Shown: one piece after another, positions 10,320 through 22,054 of the stretch | Position numbering within the stretch: position 1 is the stretch's first letter | Layout of the letters: each line of letters opens with the position of its first letter | Source: Larimichthys crocea | Lineage: Eukaryota; Chordata; Actinopteri; Sciaenidae | Assembly: GCF_000972845.2 (NCBI RefSeq) | Contig: NC_040025.1 | Coordinates: 22,830,021-22,894,020 of the forward strand | DNA length: 64,000 bases | Reading direction: 5' to 3' | Made by a program: the position numbers and the translations under genes | Notes under the pieces: model-generated | The model's input: only the letters and a program-made list of their open reading frames with translations | What the model was told of the DNA's origin: nothing | Databases searched by the model: none

Positions 10320-12647
10320 TGAGTAACAACACCTCCGATCTGGAAAAGATGCAGCTGGAAGATGCTTCACTGGAGGACCAGGACTGGCAGAACAACGTGA
10401 CGATTACAGGGATCACAACCAGCAAAGAGGGAGGGGATGCAATCACTTTCCTACAAGACATGCTGCCAAAATGGATCCCCTCGCTCGGTGATGCCAAGAT
10501 TCAAATAGAACGCACAGTAATAGATCCACAGCAACAAGAACAATGGCCAGGCTACCATGATATTCAAAGTGCTCAGATTGTGCGACGAAGCACTCTACCT
10601 CTAAGGGGATGGTCATTTTGACTAAAAGGAGCTTGGCCTTAGAGTTGGAAAAGATTAATGAAGGGACATCAGGTTGCATAGCATATTTATGTACATCCAT
10701 GTATGGAAAGAAAGTAGTCTTTGTATCCGTATACGCACCAGCAGTTTTTGACCCTCTCTTTTTTCCTGAACTTACCAAGGAGCTGCTGTCCTTATTACTG
10801 TAGACTATGAGCTGATTGTGGGAGGGGATATAAATGCAGTGTGCGACCTCAGTTTAGATAGATCCACCTGGTTTCCCACACCCAGTGGTCAGCATCAGCT
10901 GCTCTTAACGCGCTTAATGACCTATTGAGGAGGCGAGCGGAATTCATCATGCACAGAGTCAGGCAGAGCTATTATTTCAACAAAAGCGAACCAGGCAGGT
11001 TATTGGTGCTGAAGCTTAAGCAAAGTGAATCCAGAGCATCAATCAGTACCATCAAAACAGCTAATAATAAATTTACATCTGACCCAAAAGAGATAAATGT
11101 CGTGTTCCACTCTTTTTTACAAGAAGTTTTACAAACCAATGCTTAATTTTGACTCAGAGAAATGTAAGCAATTTCTGAGCAGTCTAGATTTGCCCACGTT
11201 AGGGGAGCAGGAAGCAACAGATCTGGCTCATCCCATAACCTTAAAGGAGCTGGAGACTGCTCTTAGGATGACAAATAAAGGGAAATCACCGGGCCCAGAT
11301 GGCATACCGCCAGAGCTCTTGCTACACTTATAGATATTTTGGGGCCAGTTTTGTTGGGATCGATCCGATCAGCAGTTGAAAAAGGCTCTTTCCCTGCTCA
11401 TACTAACACTGCGCTACTCACTCACAAATTGTTCGCTACTCCATAAAAAAGGGAAAGACAACACTGATTGCTCCAATTACAGACCGATTTTGTTAATTGA
11501 CTCAGACAAGAAGCTGTACTCTAAGGTGCTGGCCGACTCAATGCGCAATACTGTCACTCGACGCCAAAAAGGCCTTTGACAGGCAGACCTGGAGAGATCT
11601 GGCCTATGGAGAGGGTTTGTTGACATGATTTGTGTTTTATATGCTAAAACACCGCCATTGTGTCCACAAACATCTTACGCTCAAGCCCCTTTCCCATCTT
11701 TCGTCTGACACCCTAAGTTTATTTATTCTCTCAATAGAACCGCTAGCCCAACATCTGAGGGAGAAACAGGTCATTGCTCCTATTTGGATTAAAATGACGT
11801 ACTTATCTACTTATCAGATATCAAAAAGTCAATACCCTCTCTGTTAGTCACTTTTGAATAGTTCAGGATGTTGTCCGGCTATAAGATCAACTGGACAAAG
11901 TCAGCTCTGATGCCAAATTATGAAAACATCTTTAAAGAGGTGGAACGTGACATAGCTGTATGGACTAAATTACCAGCCTCACTGCAAACAAGGATTGCCT
12001 CGCCTCAACTTTATTAGCATGATGATTCTGCTCTCTCCTCCATCAGGATATTGGAAGAGAGTTGACTCTTTGCTATGAAAAAATATATGGAATAGTGGGC
12101 ATCCCAAAATTAAACACCTTACAGTGATCATAAAGGAGAGGGTGGGCTGGCCTTCCCAAATTGTATGAGGTACCATCAGGCCTTTCAGCTACACCCACTT
12201 AAGATCTGGCTTGACTGCTCCTCTGAGGTACCCTGGAGAGATATAGAAGATGTGCTAGTGCTTCCATACAAACTCAAAGGGGTCTTATTTTTTGGACTAA
12301 CTATCAACCAATGCATGTTACACTTCAGGCCTGTTATTACAAATTTGATATGAAATTTCAAGGTGGTTGAGAAGAGTCTGGGGGGAATTGGAAATGGCAT
12401 CTAAATACTCCACTGTGGGGGAACAAGAATATTATCTCAGCGAATAAGCTGTTTGAATCAACACCATGGTCCTCAAAGGAAGTGTACAAACTCTGAGATG
12501 TATTTGACCCAGGGGGTATGCTTAGCTTCCAGACGTTGTGTTCTCTTTTTAATCTGCCAATGACATCTCACTTTCTGTACCTCTTGGTGTGTGGACAAAC
12601 TCTAAGCTGCAGACACATCCTGTTGTAGACTGTCTATCCACAACACC
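10320..12647 (+). pseudogene. Tx1-like LINE (L1 superfamily), decayed, part 1
   Basis: Reads in order, in several frames: an ORF1-like piece (LEDQDWQNNVTITGI, IERTVID), an AP-endonuclease piece (CTSMYGKKVVFVSVYAP, then VGGDINAVCD), the pre-polymerase linker (RRRAEFIMHRVRQSYYF), and reverse transcriptase pieces (NKGKSPGPDGIPPELL, NYRPILLIDSDKKLYSKVL, LSIEPLAQHLRE). At least six frameshifts or stops. The polymerase YADD box is not readable. The order matches the better-preserved LINE at 33,188. A hAT element interrupts it at 12,656 and it resumes at 15,383. Confidence 0.75.
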
Positions 12648-12655
12648 CACTAGAG

Positions 12656-15382
12656 CAGGGGTTCTTAACCTTTCTGACCCTGAGGCCCATTTTTTTCAGC
12701 ACAGAGTGGCCCAGGGCCCATTAAATATAATTTTAATATATATTATTTATTATTATTAATTATATTATATTATATATTATTTAATATGTATTATTTAATA
12801 TATATACACTGTATAGGTTTATAATTATCTCACTCTTGGTTTGATTTGTATTCAATTCAATTCAATAAACCAAATCCACTTACAGTTTACCAAGCAAAAA
12901 CCTTGTCAAATAAAATGACATCACAAAGACTTTTATTGAACATGTCAATGTTAACGTCAAGGTTAAACATGTCATGAATCAAAGCCTGATGTGTGTGCAC
13001 ATCAGGCTTTGATTCATGGCACAAATCAATAAATTCAGGCTTATTAATGAAAAAAGACCAATAATTAGATTTTACTTAAATAAAAAAGGAAGGACTCAGA
13101 ATAAAAATAAATAATATATACACATATAAATCAATCAATAAAAAGGTGGTGATAAAATAAATACATTCAAAATAATGTTTTTTAAATAAAATAAATAAAC
13201 TGTAAATAAAATTGAAATAAAGTGCAAATGAAACTATATTTGTGCATGGTAGAACCAGAAGAATATTTATATCTGTAGCATATGAACAATAACAATAATA
13301 ACAACAATTATACAACTTTTTTTTTATCTTCACCTCTTAATGAGACACTTGGGCCTGCCTCTGAGACACAATCAGATCCAGTCTGGGTGGAATGGGGGAA
13401 AGGCTCACTCTCAGAGTAGCCTCCAGCGTTGCTCTGAGTCTGTTTCTGGCTTTGGTCTTAGTTGTGGCCAGGATGGAGAATCCTGACTCACACAGGTACG
13501 TGGTGGTGAATGGGAAAAGGAGTTTCACAGCCCTCAGTGCAAGACATGGGTACTCCTTTGAGACAGCAACCCAGAAGGAGCCCAGGTCCAGTTTGCCCCA
13601 CTGCAACTTTAAAGTGCTGTCAGTGGAAACTTCCAGAAGCTGGGATTCCAGATGTGAGGGCAAAGCAACATCATTTGCAGTGGGATCCACAGAAAATGGG
13701 TCCAAAATCCACATGTGTCCCTCTCTGGGATCCTCAGGAAAATAGTCATCAAATTTCTCTGCCAGTTGTGAGAGGTGCTGAGAGACTGAGTCACTAATAT
13801 TCACCTGAGGGAAGTTTTCCAAAATGTCAGACAAAAGTAGAAACATGTCCATTCTCTTTTCCTAGGCCCTCTTGGTCCACAAAACAAGTTTCCTCTTGAA
13901 AGCTTGAACTTTGTCTGCAACAACAAACATGTTGCTGGCTCTTCCTTGAAGTGAGATGTTCAGCTGGTTCAGTAGTGTAAAAATGTCACAGAGGTAGGCA
14001 AGTTGTGCTGTGAACTTTGTGTTGGCATAGTAATGTGTAAGAGGACATTTTTTCTCAGTGAGAAACGAGAAGACTTCATTCCTCAGTTCAAACAAACGCT
14101 TGAGGACCAGTCCTCTTGAGAGCCACCTCACTTCACTGTGATAGAGCAGCTGGATGTGATCTGCTTCTATGTCCTCACAAAGCTTAGTAAAACATCTGGA
14201 GTTCACAGCATTGTTTTTAATAAAGTTGATGGTTTTCACACTTACATCCATCACCCCGTGGAACTCTGGTGACATATTTTTTGCTGCAAGGCTTTCACGG
14301 TGGAGAAAACAGTGTGTCCATTTAGCTTCTGGTGCACGATCGAGTATCTGTCTGATGACACCGTGATGCTTGCCAGTCATTGACGCTGCACCGTCACTGC
14401 ACACCCCGACACAGTTCTGCCAGTCCAGGCCATTCTCACTGAAGTAGTTATCAATGCAGCGGAAACATTCCTGAGCCGTAGTTCGTGTTGGTAGCTCTCC
14501 ACAAAACAGTATGTCTTCATGCAAACTACTGTCCCAGCGATAGCGAACAAAAACCAACAGCAGCGCAGCATTCGTGACATCAGTGGACTGGTCAAGTTGC
14601 AAAGAGAAAAATGGGCTACTTTTTACTCTTTCAATGAGTTGTTGCTGTATGTCTGAGGCCATGTCCGCGATACGGTGACTCACAGTGTCGTTTGTGACTC
14701 ACAGTGGGATGGTCAGCAGCTTCTTTGCAGCGGCCTCTCCGATCATCTCACGGCACATATCAACAGCAGCAGGCAGAACCAACTCCTCCGCTATGGTGAA
14801 TGGTTTCTTACTTTGTGCCACACGTCTGGCTACGAGGTAGCTAGCTTATAGTGCACTTTTAGAGTTGTGTGGAAATGTATAATAATGTTTGAATTAAAAT
14901 AGATGTGTGTTAAATGTATCTGTGTAAGTATAAGGTCACACAGAGTATATTGCTTTTGAGTGTTGTGTAACTAGTATAAGTGTTTTGACGGCTAAGTGCT
15001 TCGTTAGACAGCGTTAACCCACACTCCACACACTGGGCTCTCGGCACTGCCTCGCTACCTCCGTTTACGAAGCCGTACTTAATGAAGTCGGGATTGTACT
15101 TGCGCAAAATTTACTTTTTGGCGGGGGGTCGTCTTCATTTTTTCGTTTTAAATATTTCTCCATCTTGTTTGTTTACAGCTAGTTGAGTGTCTTCTTCTCC
15201 TTATTTATGGAGCTGGTTAAAGTAACAACTGACTGATGCATTAGCGCCACTACATGGTCGGGAGTTGTTATTGCGTCCCGCGACCCTCGCGGCCTACACG
15301 TACAAAACAGTTTTTTTTGCGGCCCACTAGGTGGCGCTCGGGGCCCAAGTTTGGGCCGCGGTCCTATGGTTAAGAATCACTG
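12656..15382 (-). mobile_element. hAT transposon (ZBED5/8-like), 2,727 bp
   Basis: Bounded by CACTAGAG at 12,648-12,655 and again at 15,383-15,390, a perfect 8-bp target duplication. Ends are CAGGGGTTCTTAACC and (reverse complement of the right) CAGTGATTCTTAACC, 13 of 15 matching. It carries a transposase gene on the minus strand. The sequence on either side joins into one LINE, so this element landed in an existing LINE copy and is the younger of the two. Confidence 0.9.
13337..15107 (-). pseudogene. hAT transposase (ZBED5/ZBED8-like)
   Basis: The N-terminal piece (15107-14910) holds the start of a BED zinc finger (KYNPDFIKYGFV, AQCVECGLTLSNEAL), but its distal His half is replaced by about 140 bp of unrelated sequence. 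The main body follows at 14,683-13,337 in one frame: FSLQLDQSTDVTNAALLLVF (catalytic region), CSDGAASMTGKHHGV (second Asp), CFLHRESLAAK, VRWLSRG, and the C-terminal hAT dimerisation block ALRAVKLLFPFTTTYLCESG. One TAG at about 13,858 splits it; a short duplication of GTGAGTCAC near 14,690 adds a stop upstream. Related proteins in vertebrates include domesticated ZBED5, but here it sits between intact transposon ends. Confidence 0.8.
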
Positions 15383-15920
15383 CACTAGAGGACTCGTATC
15401 AGTTGTGTATTCACAACTTCAAACACACACACAGAAAGAGCTACCCCTGGCCAAGGCATGGTCTAGAGACTTGGCTGTTGTGGAGGACATAAACTAGGAA
15501 AATGTCTGGGAGAACACATTTCATGCCTCCAAGAACCCCAACCAGTAGTTGCTTCACTATGAGATGTGTCAGAAGGCCTATCTGACACCACTTGAGATTT
15601 CATATGAAGCTGTCAACTAGCTTGAACTGTGACTTGTGCTCCCTGAACACACCGGGAAGATTTAAGCTATGGGACTGCCCAGAGGTTTATGGCTTTTGAA
15701 GGGTAACAATGACTTTATGTAATATGATTGATAAACCTGTACCTCTGGAGCCTACTCTCCTTTTGCTCAATGACAATTCACATTTGTGGCTGAATGAGAA
15801 ACAATGCAAGGTTTGGTTGACTGGCTAAAAACTGAGTACAACATTGGCAACCCACTCACAAATTGTATGCTAGGAAATGGCTGGAATACTTTCAGGATGT
15901 GGTCATGTTAGAACTGTCTT
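15383..15920 (+). pseudogene. Tx1-like LINE, decayed, part 2
   Basis: Continues the ORF2 C-terminus after the hAT insertion: LPLAKAWSRDL, then CDLCSLNTPGRFKLWDCPEV (Cys-rich tail of the LINE polymerase) and LLLLNDNSHLWLNEKQCKVW, in shifting frames. The 3' end fades near 15,920 without a clear poly-A tail. Confidence 0.65.
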
Positions 15921-17156
15921 AGAACAGCATGGGTGAACAATGCCAAAAGTAAAAAAAAATGTTTGCACTGTCCAACCTTGTCAAGTGAAATCATAATTTC
16001 AAAAAAACAGTTGTTCACAAAAAAATGAATGAATTAAAGAAATTCATTAAGGGGATTTATGCTCCTAAAAGAGACTCTATTTATAAACCATTGTTATAAG
16101 TGTGAAAACAATCTGCACGCATCATTCTGCACATTCATCATTCTGTCCAGTTAAGTTCAAACATCACACACAACCAACAATAAGAAAAACACATTTTTCA
16201 TTGGAATGGGACAAACAAACAGCAAAATCTGACTGTAACTTAACTGCAAATGAATGACTGGTAACGTACTGAGCATATAGCTTAGCTTAGCTTAACACAA
16301 CTAAGTACAGGACTGCTTAACTTTTGTTAATGTGTATGTTTAGTTGTGTTTTACACTTATTGTTGTGTGATCATGTCTGTGGTTACCTAGAGGTTACAGT
16401 GTAACTCTGGTTCTCTGCTACACCGCTCAGTTGATGTTAGTTAAGTTATGCTTCACGTCTTCACACAAACACAAGGCCATTGCATGCAAACTAACTCTTT
16501 ACCACCCTTATCCTGCACAGCTGACACACACATACACCTGCTGGCATTTCATAGCCACAATGCGGAGAGGAAACCTGAAGCTCCCACTCTACACGTTTCT
16601 TCGTCTCTGATACACGTATCATGCTCATGCACCCTGAGCAAACATGTAGACCAGAGAAACACAGTGTTTTTGGTACACACATTATACTGTGTATTTAAGT
16701 TTTTTATTTTATATTGTAAATAAATGTTTGTTTTTATACACATGCTGATCTGTTAAATACCACCAGCTACTTGCTATGCTAAACGCTAAATCCTTCCACC
16801 TACTACTAGCTATTATTATGGTCATTTCATTTGTAGTTAGTTCAAATTATTATTACATGAATGATGCAGTAATTATATAGGCAATTGTATATTATTATAT
16901 TTAACCCTGACATGGGGAAAACATTGTGTTGATAATTATGCCAATCGCCATTTTCTAGCTAAAAATGTCTTCATTTACACGAGTAAGGTGTGTATGTATG
17001 ACCTTACAACTTACAACATTATTATGTTCTGACCTTGTCTGTGTGGTATGACCAACACCAACACAATGCAGAGTAGTATTTATGTAGCGGCTCTGTGCTT
17101 TCATGTAACAATGTTATTTGGAATGGGGTGGCTGTTCCCATGGCTGTGTAGTAAAG
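15921..17156. other. No gene recognised
   Basis: AT-rich sequence without recognised coding or repeat content. Short open frames (for example 16,448-16,723) show no family features. Confidence 0.45.
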
Positions 17157-17432
17157 CGTGTTGTCTACAGTTCAGGTGTTTCGTTCCCTGGCTCCTCCAG
17201 ACAAGTGTCCTTGGGAAAGATACTGAACCCCAAATTGCTCCTGAAGGTTGTGCCATTGGTGTGTATATGTGAATGAATGGTTAGCTCTTAAAACTGATGA
17301 ACAGTTGGCATGGCAGCCAATGTCATCACTGTATGAAAGTGTGTGAATGGTTGAATGAGATATGTAGTGTAAAAGCACTCTGAGTGGTCAGAAGACTAGA
17401 AAGGAGATATATAAGTACAGTCAATTTACCAC
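17157..17432 (+). mobile_element. tRNA-derived SINE, 5'-damaged copy
   Basis: Matches the SINE at 18,151-18,478: GTGTCCTTGGGAAAGATACTG, AACCCCAAATTGCTCCTGAAG, GAGTGGTCAGAAGACTAGAAAG and the ATAAGTACAGTCAATTTACC tail. The tRNA-like head with its A and B boxes is not preserved. The following 320 bp up to 17,754 hold nothing I recognise. Confidence 0.75.
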
Positions 17433-18150
17433 TTTAATGTTATTCTGTAGTTTGATGTGTTATCATGGTGTAAAGTGTCATTGCCTGTGAAACTTCAGCA
17501 ACGTTACTGAATGATTATATCAATATCATGCAGTGATATCTGACACTACAAACCCTAATATGTACTATCATATTGCCAATATAATATGATGCAAATTATA
17601 AAGCCTCATATTTGTTTTCCGGTGTCTTTTTTTTCTTCAGAGACTTCTTGAAGAGACAAGGGACAGGGTCTCAGTATGTAGGGAGCTCACAACCCAGCTG
17701 CTGGAGATGCAGCCAGGGCCTTGGACTTAAAGAGGAAATGATGTGGCCAGCAACCTGCTAACTAGTGATGCATGATATGACAAATTTTAACCGATACCGA
17801 TAACCTATAATTTCCTCCTTCTCATGGCCGATACCGATAACTTAATGATTCAACCAGAAAGTCTGCCGTACGGGTGACGTGCATGCACAATACAGACGAT
17901 CAGCGTCTGCTAGGAAGCATCAATCCTAACATGTAGCATACCAAATTGACAGAGAAACTCAGCTAAAAGCTCTACCAAGCATTGCTACCCAAACAAAACA
18001 CAGTTCAATCCCCAAGCAAGTATCTGGGCATGTAACAAAAACACGAAAACAGCGCATGTTCACTTTAGCGCTTCTGCTAATTTCACCACTTGAACCAAAC
18101 CACACAAATGTAACGTGAAAGCAGAGACTCCGCTGATTACAAAGATATGT

Positions 18151-18478
18151 ATGATATGGGCAGCAGAGGCAGAGCGGGTCGTCCACTGATCAGATGATGG
18201 CCGGTTCAATCCCCGGCTACTCCGGTCTGCATGTCGAAGTGTCCTTGGGCAAGATACTGAACCCCAAATTGCTCCTGAAGGCTGTGCCATCGGTGTGTGA
18301 ATGTGTATGAATGGTTAGATCCTCAAACTGATGAGCAGTTGGCACCTTACATGGTAGCCAATGCCATCAGTGTATGAATGTGTATAAATGGGGTGAATAA
18401 GATATGTAGTGTAAAGTGCTTTGAGTGGTCGGAAGACTAGAAAGGCGCTCTATAAGTACAGTCCATTTACCATTTACC
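18151..18478 (+). mobile_element. tRNA-derived SINE, full length
   Basis: The head has a B-box-like CCGGTTCAATCCCCGG preceded by an A-box-like GCAGAGCGGGTCG, so it derives from a tRNA. The body is shared with 17,157-17,432 and the end is a CCATTTACCATTTACC tail repeat. Flanks carry the 6-bp repeat ATATGT (18,145-18,150 and 18,479-18,484). An uninserted version of the same target (ACAAAGATATGTGTCTCATC) survives at 18,897-18,916. Confidence 0.85.
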
Positions 18479-18806
18479 ATATGTGTCTCATCACTGTACG
18501 ATGAAAACTTAGCGAGCTAGCCCCCAAAGAGTAGCAAAAAAACGCTGCTAATGTCTCTTGCTAATGTCTCCTGCTATGTCTCTGCTTTAGTTTGAATCAA
18601 TCACAAAGCTCCTGGTTGTTCACATAAAGACAAAGAGGCTTTGAAAGTGAAGTGTTACCTCTTGGTGCGATATACTACCTTTGGGTTTACTTCATTCTGG
18701 CTCATCATTGGTGGGTCAAAGGTGAACGTGGGCGGTACTAATCGATTCCCCTAATCAAGCCCTTGTGCTGTGCGCCCTCAAGGGGCAAATGTAAGAATGT
18801 ATAGAG

Positions 18807-19826
18807 CAGCGGTTTCTAAAGTGTGAGGCGCGCCTCCCTTGGGGGCCGCCAGAGGACTTCAGGGGAGGCGTGGAGCGGGAAAATAAAAATATATCTTACA
18901 AAGATATGTGTCTCATCACTGTGCGATGAAAACTCGGCGAGCTAGCCCCAAAGAGTAGCAAAAAAATTCACAAAACGATACAGTGTGTCTTATCTTTGCT
19001 GTTTTGTGGTCAAAAGTTCTATTCCAGCGCGGAAAACTGCTGCTAATGTCTCCTGCTATGCTTTAGTTTGAATCAATCACGAAGATCCTGGTTGTTTACA
19101 TAAAGACAAAGGGGCTTTGACAGTGAAGTGTGACCTCTTGCTGTGATATACTACCTTTGGGTTTACTTCATTCTGGATCGTCATTGGTGGGTCAAAGGTG
19201 AATGTGGGCGGTACTAATCGATTCCCCTAATCAAGCCCTTGTGCTGTGCGCCCTCAAGGGTACTAATCGATTCTCCTGACTTTGATTGGTCGACAGGTTT
19301 CAATCATCAAAATCCGCCAATCAGGACATCCACACTCTGTGTTGTTTTAGCCTTAGCAGCACTGCTAGCTGCTTCATATTCTTTTAATACCACTTGTTTC
19401 AAACATTACGTCATATTAAAACTCGAAGTCTTTCCTCCTCTCGGAATCCTCCTGAACAACTTTTGCAAACAATTAATGTTAATAACTGTTGTTATCTTCT
19501 GCCACACTGGTGAAGACATGTTCATTATTAGTCTGGCAGAGACGGAGCCAGGCTTGGGTCCTGCAAACGTCGGATGAGTGAACATGTGTTTAAACAATCA
19601 GCTGAAAAGTTAAATTGTGTGAAGCTGAAAAGTGAAGATGTTTTTAACGAAAATGTGTTTAGATGTATTTAAATATGTTTAAAAACACACAGATGTTAAA
19701 ATGTATTTTCAAAAGATGTTAAAAACATACAAAGATTGTGTTTAAAAAAAATTTAATTCAAAGGCACGTGGCTGTCTTTGAGTTCTCTGAGGAGAGGCCC
19801 ACTATGCCACACTTTGAAAACCCCTG
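18807..19826. mobile_element. Chimeric non-autonomous hAT, 1,020 bp
   Basis: Flanked by GTATAGAG at 18,799-18,806 and 19,827-19,834 (perfect 8-bp duplication). Ends are CAGCGGTTTCTAAAGTGTG and, reverse-complemented, CAGGGGTTTTCAAAGTGTG. The interior is not typical of that family: 18,897-19,260 repeats host sequence found just outside at 18,485-18,790, and 19,322-19,575 matches the transposase 5' region at 31,340-31,630. It therefore carries an internally deleted piece of the surrounding ZBED1-type hAT family between foreign ends. Confidence 0.8.
19322..19575 (-). pseudogene. ZBED1-like hAT transposase 5' fragment
   Basis: Matches 31,340-31,630 in the same orientation (shared ACATCCACACTC, TGTTGTTTTAGCCTTAGCA, TCTGGCAGAGACGG, GGGTCCTGC) with scattered indels. 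This covers the N-terminal zinc-finger part and upstream region only. Too damaged to translate. Confidence 0.7.
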
Positions 19827-20002
19827 GTATAGAGTAATCAAAAACAGTTGTATTTGGATAGAATGAATAACCATAGTGATAAATCAGTGAAATATAATTA
19901 GTTTTCCAGTCTGGTACCTGAAAAAGGTCAAATGGCACATGTGGTGGTTCCGCCTGGACATACCTGTGTTAAAACTTCTGTAAAACTGATCAGGTTTACT
20001 TT

Positions 20003-20290
20003 TTGAGTGTGCGTGCAAGGCGCACACTATATGTTATCCACCGCGCTTCTTCTTATTGAGTGTGCGTGCAAGGCGCACACTATATGTTATCCACCGCGCT
20101 TATTGAGTGTGCCTGAAAGAGCACACTCTTTAAAACCTCTCGGGCTTATTGAGTATGCCTGAAAGAGCACACTCTTTAAAACCTCTCGGGCTTATTATTG
20201 AGTGTGCATGCAAGGCGCACACTATATGTTATCCACCGCGCTTATTGAGTGTGCCTGAAAGAGCACACTCTTTATTATCTCTCGGGCTTA
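20003..20290 (+). repeat. Tandem stem-loop array (six units, two types)
   Basis: Six consecutive 45-51-bp units in the order a-a-b-b-a-b. Type a holds GTGTGCG-TGCAAGG-CGCACAC (7-bp perfect stem; the third a unit has CATG in place of CGTG) followed by TATATGTTATCCACCGCG. Type b holds GAGTGTGC-CTGAAAGA-GCACACTC (8-bp perfect stem) followed by CCTCTCGGGC. Each unit ends CTTATTGAG or similar. Copies C and A have one and two type-a units. It forms the 5' end of composite repeat copy B. Confidence 0.85.
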
Positions 20291-21164
20291 TTCTTATTCG
20301 TCTTCCGTTTCTTCCGTGTTTTTTTTGGCTCGCTTCTCCTCCCAGAGTTTTTGTCGCACATACACAAAACGGGTATCAAAACGACCGGCTCGGCCGGGAA
20401 TCGATGGCTAAGACTTTTCTAAGAGTTTCGGCAAACGGTTTTGCCAAAAATCCAGAAAAACGAAGCCAAAAAATGAATGGGTGTGTATTGCGAGAACTCT
20501 CCAGACCTAGAGTGCGTGATGTCATCGCTAGAGTGGAGAGGGGAGAGAACAATCAGTGAAAAAATAAAACGGATTTCACTACCCTGGCCTCAAATGCCCA
20601 GCTACAGACATGATTATCCCCTCAAATGTAGGAAAATTCGAGGTGATCGCAGTGATAACACTGTTGAAGCTGTCTCCTATATAGTTTTGGCTCCATACAG
20701 GCTGATTGATCGACTACTCCCGCCAACAGCCTCATAGACTCCAATGTTAAAAAAGGAGCGAAATTTTCTGGAGAAAGGCAGAAGTAACGTTTCTCTCTCT
20801 TGCTCCTGAGGGCACATTTCTTCATTTATCGACACAAAACGAATATGTAAAACGATCAGGAAGGTCTCATCGTGCCTCAGGTTAAGCCGGTTCAATGATT
20901 GGAATTACGGTTTGGCCAAAAGTCCTTCCTTTTCGAGAGGAGTTCTCAGCATTTTCTCTCAGTCTCTAACTGACATTCTAACAGGTGCAGATCAGCTGCT
21001 GCTGATTAGGTCCTGGTTGCTTGGCAACCTCAGCCTGCGTGAAGGAGAAGAGGGGGGAGGGGCCACCAGAAGCCGAGCGGCAGCCATTTTAGTAGTTCTT
21101 GGCACTTAATTTGAACTTGTCTGTCTAAAATGGCAGACAGAGACAGCAGAGCAGCTAGCTCGTT

Positions 21165-21890
21165 AACATGCTAATGATAATTACCATTAGCCACTAGGAA
21201 TTAAATACATGCTAATATTAACATGGTAATGCCAACATGGTAATGTTAATTGCTAGTGCATCAGCGTTAACATGCTAATGCTAACATGCTAATGCTAACA
21301 TGCTAATGCTAACATGCTAATGTTAACATGCTAATGCTAACATGACAATGCTAACATGTTAATGTTAACTGTTAGCCCATCAGCGTTAACATGCTAATGT
21401 TAACATGCATAAGGTTACTGGTAGCCCATCAAGCGCTAAACATGGCTAATGTTAAAATGCAATGCTTAACATGCTAATGGTACGAGAATAAGCGGATGCT
21501 AAGGTTAACATGTAAGGCTAACATGTACATGTTAACTGTTAGCACACTTAACAGGCAGGCTAAAATGGCAATTGGTAACGACCTCTTGTAATGCTAAAAC
21601 ATGCTAATGTTAACGCCATGAATGTGAATAGCGACACATCAATACTGCTAATGCAAATGCTAATGGAATGGTTAACATGCTAACACTATGTTAACGAAGA
21701 CTGTACCTCAGCGCTCATCAAATGCAATGATGCTAACCATGTATGCTAAAGTTGCTAAATGAATTAACAAGTTATGCTAACATGCAATGTAACTGCAGCT
21801 CGGCATCAATATGTAAGTAACTGCAGAACATTGTACTGCTAATGCGAAAATGCAATGCTAATTGCTAGCACTAAGCGCTAGCGGCTCCTG
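21165..21890 (+). repeat. 14-bp minisatellite (GCTAACATGCTAAT)
   Basis: Imperfect tandem copies of GCTAACATGCTAAT and GTTAACATGCTAAT, broken at intervals by CTGTTAGCCCATCAGC, a higher-order marker. The left part is regular; from about 21,400 single-base losses become frequent. Non-coding. Typical of teleost minisatellites. Confidence 0.9.
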
Positions 21891-22054
21891 TGTCTAAATA
21901 AACATGTTAAAAATGACTGTTTAGGTTGTGCGTTTTGAATACAGAACCCCCAAACACCCACCGTCACGCTCAAAATTTCTTTTCGTACTAAAGTTGCTGA
22001 GCAGGGTCGACGGGCCAGAGTCAGGCACACTCATAATTTCTTTAAAATTTTCTA

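Larger units (their letters stand above)
20003..22054 (+). repeat. Composite repeat, copy B
   Basis: Order: stem-loop array (20,003-20,290); TTCTTCCG leader; CGCACATACACAAAAC block; conserved body to about 21,140; GGCAGACAGAGACAGCAG block; 14-bp minisatellite (21,165-21,890); CTCCTGTGTCTAAATAAACA block; GGGCCAGAGTCAGGCACACTC; AT-rich palindrome; TTTTCTA. Copy C starts at once. No long open frame with family features, so I regard it as non-autonomous or satellite-like. Confidence 0.75.

Noticed and set aside
13337..15107. Domesticated host ZBED gene
   Set aside because: The frame lies between intact transposon ends with target duplications and has stops, so it is a transposon copy.
18151..18260. 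Functional tRNA gene
   Set aside because: A- and B-box-like motifs are present but no cloverleaf pairs well, and the sequence continues into a SINE body with a tail repeat and flanking duplication.
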